This document shows positions 1 to 4,174 of a stretch of 7,141 nucleotides of DNA, piece by piece. The stretch's first letter is position 1; each line of letters opens with the position of its first letter. The stretch is from contig JAAWLS010000120.1 in the NCBI GenBank assembly GCA_022798035.1, positions 1 through 7,141 of the forward strand, read 5' to 3'. The translations under genes and the position numbers were made by a program. Origin of the DNA: Lachnospiraceae bacterium. Lineage in GTDB: Bacteria > Bacillota > Clostridia > Lachnospirales > Lachnospiraceae. The notes beneath the pieces are model-generated. The model saw only the letters and a list, made by a program, of their open reading frames with translations, was not told the origin of the DNA and searched no databases.

Positions 1-1
1 A

Positions 2-73
2 GCAGCCATGACAAATGTCGACAGACATTTTGAAATTGTGAGAATAGAAGAAAGGAAAAGAGCAGAAACATGA
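2..73 (+). CDS. 3' end of an upstream gene, possibly homoserine dehydrogenase (partial)
   Basis: A frame open from base 2 runs 23 codons to a TGA at 71-73 and ends in FEIVRIEERKRAET. Its stop overlaps the next gene's ATG as ATGA, the usual sign of translational coupling, so it is more likely a real gene end than chance. The IVRIEE ending resembles the last strand of the C-terminal ACT domain of homoserine dehydrogenases (the Corynebacterium enzyme ends in a similar VIRLE motif), and such a gene beside aspartokinase would make pathway sense. Only 23 residues are visible, so the product name is inference. An ACT-domain protein or an unrelated protein is also possible. Confidence 0.5.
   Translation, partial: AAMTNVDRHFEIVRIEERKRAET
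13..30 (+). repeat. Short perfect hairpin upstream of aspartokinase
   Basis: AAATGTC (13-19) and GACATTT (24-30) form a perfect 7-bp inverted repeat with the loop GACA. It lies inside the end of the upstream gene, about 20 nt before the aspartokinase ribosome binding region. It is AT-rich and has no proper T-run behind it, so it is not a terminator. It may be a weak RNA structure affecting the coupled start, or chance. Confidence 0.3.
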
Positions 74-1389
74 CAAAAGTAGTAAAATTTGGCGGGAGTT
101 CTCTGGCAAGTGCGGGACAGTTTGCAAAAGTCGGAAAAATCATTCGTTCCGATGAGAGCCGCAGATATGTGGTGCCCAGCGCGCCGGGAAAACGCAATGC
201 AAAAGATACAAAAGTGACAGATATGCTCTATCAATGTTATGAGTTGGCGGAGGCAGAAGGAAATTTCATGCCGATGTTGAAAAAAATTCAAGAGCGGTAT
301 GACGCCATTATCAATGGATTGAATATGAACCTTTCTCTGAATAAAGAGTTTGAAAAGATAGGGGAGAATTTTACAAAAAAAGCGGGCGTGGACTATGCAG
401 CTTCCCGGGGAGAGTATCTAAACGGCATTATTATGGCAAACTATCTGGGATTTGAGTTTGTGGACGCTGCGGAAGTGATTGTGTTTGACCAGCATGGGGA
501 GTTTGATGCAGACAAGACAAACCGCATTCTGTCAGAGCGGCTGAAAACCTGTGAGTATGCCGTAATCCCAGGTTTCTATGGGGCAAAAGAAGATGGATGC
601 GTCAAGACTTTTTCCAGAGGCGGCTCAGATATCACTGGTTCTATTGTGGCGAAAGCGGTACGGGCAGATATCTATGAGAACTGGACGGACGTTTCTGGAT
701 TTTTGATTGCAGACCCAAGAATTATTGAGAAACCGGAAGTAATCAAAGTAATCACTTATCGGGAACTTCGAGAGCTTTCTTATATGGGAGCGACGGTGCT
801 TCACGAGGATGCTGTATTTCCGGTGCGCAAGGAGGGAATCCCAATCAATATTCGCAACACCAATGCTCCGGAGGATGAGGGAACTCTGATTGTGGAAAGC
901 ACCTGCCGTCAGCCGGATTACACCATCACGGGAATCGCAGGAAAAAAGGGCTTTGTAGCCGTGAATATTGAGAAAGATATGATGAATGCAGAGGTTGGAT
1001 TTGGGCGGAAAGTTCTGTCGGCCTTTGAGGAGCACGGAATTTCCTTTGAGCATGTGCCCTCTGGCATTGATACCATGACGGTGTTTGTGCATCAGGAGGA
1101 GTTTGAGGGAAAAGAGCAGCAGGTGTTGTCCGCCATCCATCGGCTGGCGCAGCCGGACAGCATTGATTTAGAAGGAAATCTTGCACTGATTGCAGTGGTG
1201 GGACGGGGCATGAAATCCACAAGAGGAACGGCCGGCAGAATTTTCTCAGCTCTTGCCCATGTGAATGTCAATGTGAAGATGATTGACCAGGGTTCCAGCG
1301 AGCTGAATATCATTATCGGCGTGCAAAACAGTGATTTTGAGGAGGCAATTCGGGCTATTTATAATATTTTTGTGGAAACACAGATGTAA
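70..1389 (+). CDS. yclM: Aspartate kinase (aspartokinase III, YclM/ThrD type)
   Basis: This cytosolic enzyme phosphorylates L-aspartate with ATP to 4-phospho-L-aspartate, the committed step toward lysine, threonine and methionine. The 439-residue protein has the usual length of a monofunctional enzyme. The amino-acid-kinase domain spans about 1-280: KFGGSS at 6-11 (ATP/aspartate site), SAPGKR at 37-42 followed by DTKVTD, ASRGEY at 111-116, FSRGGSD at 181-187 and NWTDVSG at 204-210. Two C-terminal ACT domains, about 287-350 and 371-435 (the second includes IDQGSSELNIIIGV), imply allosteric feedback by an aspartate-family amino acid. The SAPGKR...DTKVTD signature is what I recall of Bacillus subtilis YclM, which is inhibited by lysine plus threonine; the effector here is not readable from sequence. 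The start overlaps the upstream stop as ATGA. The nearest Shine-Dalgarno-like AAAGGA (51-56) is about 13 nt away, so coupled translation probably matters. Confidence 0.95.
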   Translation: MTKVVKFGGSSLASAGQFAKVGKIIRSDESRRYVVPSAPGKRNAKDTKVTDMLYQCYELAEAEGNFMPMLKKIQERYDAIINGLNMNLSLNKEFEKIGENFTKKAGVDYAASRGEYLNGIIMANYLGFEFVDAAEVIVFDQHGEFDADKTNRILSERLKTCEYAVIPGFYGAKEDGCVKTFSRGGSDITGSIVAKAVRADIYENWTDVSGFLIADPRIIEKPEVIKVITYRELRELSYMGATVLHEDAVFPVRKEGIPINIRNTNAPEDEGTLIVESTCRQPDYTITGIAGKKGFVAVNIEKDMMNAEVGFGRKVLSAFEEHGISFEHVPSGIDTMTVFVHQEEFEGKEQQVLSAIHRLAQPDSIDLEGNLALIAVVGRGMKSTRGTAGRIFSALAHVNVNVKMIDQGSSELNIIIGVQNSDFEEAIRAIYNIFVETQM

Positions 1390-1420
1390 TAATTCAAGTG
1401 TCAAAAGGGTGAGTGGAATT

Positions 1421-1876
1421 ATGAATCAGGCAAAAGGAAAGAGAATCATAGCTGAGATGGTTCGTGAATTAAATCGGGAAGGCCGGATGAAAAATTCGCG
1501 TAACTTTATCCAGCATGGCAGCACCTCTGTTTATAAACACAGCGTGCGAGTGGCGTATTACAGTCTGCTGGCGGCAGAATTTTTTCATTTAGATGCCCAT
1601 AGGAAAGAGCTGGTGCGGGGCGCTCTGCTGCACGATTATTTCCTGTATGACTGGCATGAAAAAAATAAGAGCCATAATCTGCATGGATTTCGTCATCCTT
1701 TTACGGCTCTGCGCAATGCGAATGCAGATTATAAATTGACTGAGAGAGAGCAGAATATTATTCTCCGCCATATGTTTCCGCTGGTTCCCATACCGCCTGT
1801 TTGTGTGGAGGGCTGGATTGTATGTATGGTGGATAAAGGGTGTTCTCTCTATGAGACAATGCAGGGCAAAATGTGA
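1421..1876 (+). CDS. Small HD-domain protein, putative metal-dependent phosphohydrolase
   Basis: The 151-residue soluble protein carries an HD-superfamily core: H40 (VYKHSVRVAYYS), the doublet H71-D72 (GALLHDYFLYDWH), further histidines at H87, H92 and H117, and a late aspartate D138 (CMVDKG). This order (H...HD...H...H...D) matches metal-binding phosphohydrolases of nucleotides or phosphate esters, and nearly every ligand position looks intact. The substrate is unknown. It lacks the GYP extension of c-di-GMP phosphodiesterases and any RelA/SpoT synthetase part. I chose the ATG at 1421 because AAAGGGTGAG lies just upstream (1404-1413); the longer in-frame start at 1331 would overlap aspartokinase by 59 nt and adds residues unlike an HD protein. 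It sits 31 nt after aspartokinase and 13 nt before the glucosidase, so it is probably in their operon. Confidence 0.8.
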   Translation: MNQAKGKRIIAEMVRELNREGRMKNSRNFIQHGSTSVYKHSVRVAYYSLLAAEFFHLDAHRKELVRGALLHDYFLYDWHEKNKSHNLHGFRHPFTALRNANADYKLTEREQNIILRHMFPLVPIPPVCVEGWIVCMVDKGCSLYETMQGKM

Positions 1877-1889
1877 AGGAGTGTAAAAT

Positions 1890-3941
1890 ATGAGTAAAAT
1901 TCGCAGGTATTCGATTGGAACTTTCATGGATACGGGAGCAGTTATCTCAAAATTACCGAAAGAAACGGGAGAGATTCCCTATTTGAAACGCATACAGAGG
2001 ATGGAACTAAAAAAGTCCGACAAAGAGCCTCAGGAGGAAATGGTGCAGCGGGATGAAATGGTGTATCATTTGTCTTTTCAGGACAGAATTTACGGCCTGG
2101 GAGAAAATGTGAGGGGAATCAATAAGCGGGGCTGGCTGTATGAGAGCAACTGTACCGATGACCCCAACCACACAGAGAGCAAACATTCTCTCTACGGTGC
2201 ACATAATTTCTTTGTGGTGGATGGAAGAGAGACTTTTGGAGTGTTTTTAGATTATCCCGGGAAATTGATTTTGGACATGGGATATGGGCAGATGGATGAA
2301 ATCCGTATTGTGCCCCAGGATTGGAATCTGGACGTGTATATTTTGGAGGGCGGCAGCATTCTGGAGATTGTAAAATCTTTCCGGAAGCTTATCGGAAGAA
2401 GCTATATTCCGCCGAAATGGGCTTTTGGATATGGGCAAAGCCGCTGGGGGTATCAGAGCGCGGCCGAAATCCGGGAAGTGGTAAAAGGATACCGGGAAAA
2501 TGGGATTCCTTTGGATGCTGTGTATCTTGATATTGATTACATGGAGGGATTCAAGGATTTTACGATAGATAAGGAACGGTTTCCTGATTTTCCGAAATTT
2601 GCGGAAGAAATGCGAAAAGAGCATATTCACTTGGTTCCAATTATCGACGCAGGGGTGAAGATAGAAGAGGGATATGAAGTCTACGAAGAAGGAAAGAAAA
2701 ATGGATATTTCTGCAAAGACCAGGAAGGAAAGGAATTTGTGGGAGCTGTTTGGCCGGGAAAAGTGCATTTTCCTGATGTGTTGAACAAGGAAGCCAGAAA
2801 ATGGTTTGGACAGAAATATCAAGGCTTACTGGAGCAGGGAATCGAGGGATTCTGGAACGATATGAATGAGCCTGCTATTTTCTATTCGGAGAAAAATCTG
2901 GAACAGGTGCTGAAGAAAATAAAATCCATGAAGAGCAGAAACATGGATATGTGGGAAGTATTTGCATTTCGGGACATAGTAAACGGACTTGCAAATAATC
3001 CAAAAGATTACAGCAGCTTTTACCACGAGATAGAGGGAAAAAAGATATGCCATGACAAAGTGCATAATCTCTATGGGTTTGGCATGACAAGGGCTGCCGG
3101 AGAAGCTTTTGAAGAGCTGGAACCAGAGAAGAGGATTTTACTGTTTTCCCGCGCTTCCTATATTGGTATGCACCGTTATGGAGGAGTCTGGATGGGAGAC
3201 AATCAGTCCTGGTGGTCTCATCTGCTGCTGAACCTGAAAATGCTTCCGTCCCTTAACATGTGCGGATTTCTTTATACGGGAGCAGATTTAGGAGGTTTCG
3301 GTTCTGATGTCACGGAGGATTTGCTGCTGCGCTGGCTGGCGCTTGGCATTTTCACACCGCTGATGCGCAATCACTCGGCGCTGGGTACCAGAGAGCAGGA
3401 GTGCTACCGCTTTACTCAGACTGAGGTTTTCCGGAATCTGATTGGAATCCGTTATGGTCTGATGCCCTATCTTTACAGCGAATATATGAAAGCAGCGCTG
3501 AAGGATGAAATGCTCTTTATGCCTCTTGCATTCGTTTATCCGGAGGATGCCCATGCCAGGGAGGTGGAAGACCAGCTTTTGGTGGGTGAGAGCATTATGA
3601 TTGCTCCGGTTTACACCCAGAATGCAGGCGGAAGATATGTGTATCTGCCGGAACCAATGAAATTGGTGCGGCTGAAAGATATGGAGCATATAGAGACAGA
3701 GGTTTTGGAGCAGGGGCATTATTATATTGAGATATCTCTGGAAGAAGTGGTGTTTTTTATCCGTCCGGGAAAGATTGTGCCTTATACAAAGGCAGAACAG
3801 TACGTGAAAGAGATTCCAGCAGAAGAATTGAGATTGATGCATTTTGAGGCGGAGGGACTCGAATATGAATTATATCAGGACGACGGCTTTGAAAAAGACT
3901 ATGAGAATCCGGAGCATTTTAAGAGACTGGGCGTAAAATGA
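1890..3941 (+). CDS. Glycoside hydrolase family 31 alpha-glucosidase (isomaltase/maltase-like, cytosolic)
   Basis: A retaining exo-acting alpha-glucosidase predicted to release glucose from the non-reducing end of short alpha-glucans imported into the cell. Its 683 residues comprise an N-terminal beta-sandwich (about 1-165, with RIYGLGEN at 67-74), a (beta/alpha)8 barrel (about 170-530) and C-terminal beta domains. Active-site motifs are complete: YLDIDYM at 212-218, WNDMNEP at 322-328 with nucleophile D324, SR at 420-421, GDN at 436-438 with acid/base D437, GADLGGF at 464-470 and MRNHS at 492-496. Length and motifs resemble Ro-alphaG1 of Blautia (Ruminococcus) obeum. W186 in GQSRWGY probably matches the tryptophan reported to favour isomaltose over maltose there (from memory). 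No signal peptide or membrane segment is present. AAGGAG at 1876-1881 sits 8 nt before the ATG. Alpha-xylosidase activity is an alternative. Confidence 0.93.
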   Translation: MSKIRRYSIGTFMDTGAVISKLPKETGEIPYLKRIQRMELKKSDKEPQEEMVQRDEMVYHLSFQDRIYGLGENVRGINKRGWLYESNCTDDPNHTESKHSLYGAHNFFVVDGRETFGVFLDYPGKLILDMGYGQMDEIRIVPQDWNLDVYILEGGSILEIVKSFRKLIGRSYIPPKWAFGYGQSRWGYQSAAEIREVVKGYRENGIPLDAVYLDIDYMEGFKDFTIDKERFPDFPKFAEEMRKEHIHLVPIIDAGVKIEEGYEVYEEGKKNGYFCKDQEGKEFVGAVWPGKVHFPDVLNKEARKWFGQKYQGLLEQGIEGFWNDMNEPAIFYSEKNLEQVLKKIKSMKSRNMDMWEVFAFRDIVNGLANNPKDYSSFYHEIEGKKICHDKVHNLYGFGMTRAAGEAFEELEPEKRILLFSRASYIGMHRYGGVWMGDNQSWWSHLLLNLKMLPSLNMCGFLYTGADLGGFGSDVTEDLLLRWLALGIFTPLMRNHSALGTREQECYRFTQTEVFRNLIGIRYGLMPYLYSEYMKAALKDEMLFMPLAFVYPEDAHAREVEDQLLVGESIMIAPVYTQNAGGRYVYLPEPMKLVRLKDMEHIETEVLEQGHYYIEISLEEVVFFIRPGKIVPYTKAEQYVKEIPAEELRLMHFEAEGLEYELYQDDGFEKDYENPEHFKRLGVK

Positions 3942-3958
3942 ATTTGAAAAATTGATAT

Positions 3959-3988
3959 TTGACAGAGCGGGTGAAATGGTATTAAAAT
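3959..3988 (+). promoter_or_regulatory. Sigma-A-type promoter for the kinase gene
   Basis: A perfect TTGACA (3959-3964) is followed after 18 bp by TAAAAT (3983-3988, 5/6 to TATAAT). A second -10 candidate, TATGAT at 3991-3996, is preceded by TG in extended -10 style (3988-3989) but has no -35 at the right distance. It begins 18 bp after the glucosidase stop and points toward the hybrid kinase, which suggests the kinase starts a new transcription unit. Transcription would begin near 3995-4003. Confidence 0.65.
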
Positions 3989-4000
3989 GATATGATACCA
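3977..4000 (+). promoter_or_regulatory. Candidate operator: TGGTAT/ATACCA inverted repeat over the -10
   Basis: TGGTAT (3977-3982) and ATACCA (3995-4000) are perfect inverted half-sites separated by 12 bp, bracketing both -10 candidates. A dimeric regulator bound here would block RNA polymerase, so an operator is plausible. It is unlikely to be a terminator because the stem is short and AT-rich and no T-run follows. No regulator is encoded in the window, and a 6-bp match in AT-rich DNA can arise by chance. Confidence 0.35.
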
Positions 4001-4023
4001 AAAATGTCTGCCGTGATATGTGA

Positions 4024-4050
4024 CAGATGGTAATTGGATACAGATTGTAA
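4024..4050 (+). repeat. Imperfect direct repeat ACAGATkGTAA in the kinase leader
   Basis: ACAGATGGTAA (4024-4034) and ACAGATTGTAA (4040-4050) differ at one base and are 16 bp apart. The second copy contains most of the 5' arm of the hairpin at 4041-4084. The first copy could pair with the same 3' arm with one mismatch, so the two pairings would exclude each other. Confidence 0.45.
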
Positions 4051-4084
4051 ATCGGAAAACGTGTTTTTTTTGATTTACAATCTG
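4041..4084 (+). promoter_or_regulatory. Long hairpin in the 5' leader of the hybrid kinase gene
   Basis: CAGATTGTAAATC (4041-4053) and GATTTACAATCTG (4072-4084) are perfect 13-nt reverse complements. Two G-U pairs (4054/4071, 4055/4070) and four A-U pairs (4056-4059 with 4066-4069) extend the stem to 19 bp around a 6-nt loop (4060-4065). The run of eight T (4064-4071) lies inside the loop and 3' arm rather than after the stem, and neither strand has a T-tract after it, so this is not a canonical intrinsic terminator in either direction. It sits about 45 nt after the predicted transcription start and 90 nt before the chosen start codon. I do not recognise a known riboswitch class; a cis-acting leader element is inference. 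Confidence 0.55.
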
Positions 4085-4162
4085 GTTCTGTTGCTGTTGC
4101 AGCAGGCTCTTTTGGTGCTTTACATACAAAAAATCCCTGAAAAACAGGCTGCCCTATGGCAT

Positions 4163-4170
4163 GAGGAAGG
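4163..4170 (+). promoter_or_regulatory. Ribosome binding site deciding the kinase start
   Basis: GAGGAAGG contains GAGGA (4163-4167) placed 7 nt before the ATG at 4175. The upstream in-frame candidates, TTG at 4034 and GTG at 4061, have no comparable site, so 4175 is the preferred start. Confidence 0.65.
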
Positions 4171-4174
4171 TATT

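Noticed and set aside
1331..1420. Upstream extension of the HD protein start to 1331.
   Set aside because: It would overlap aspartokinase by 59 nt, lacks a good ribosome binding site and adds residues unlike an HD protein; ATG 1421 has a better site.
1421..1876. HD protein as a c-di-GMP phosphodiesterase or (p)ppGpp hydrolase.
   Set aside because: The HD-GYP signature and RelA/SpoT-type motifs are absent, and the protein is too short for those families.
3288..3842. Antisense frame of 184 codons within the glucosidase gene, and similar ones at 2247-2822 and 625-1140.
   Set aside because: Each sits opposite a gene with complete family motifs and shows no domain signature of its own.
4027..4050. 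A leader mini-ORF, MVIGYRL, ending inside the hairpin 5' arm, and a 9-codon frame at 4004-4033.
   Set aside because: Neither has a Shine-Dalgarno sequence, and neither shows repeated regulatory codons typical of attenuator peptides. Frames this short are common by chance.
4041..4084. The leader hairpin as an intrinsic terminator of the glucosidase operon.
   Set aside because: The stem is AT-rich and the eight-T run lies inside the loop and 3' arm rather than after it. Neither strand has a T-tract following the structure.
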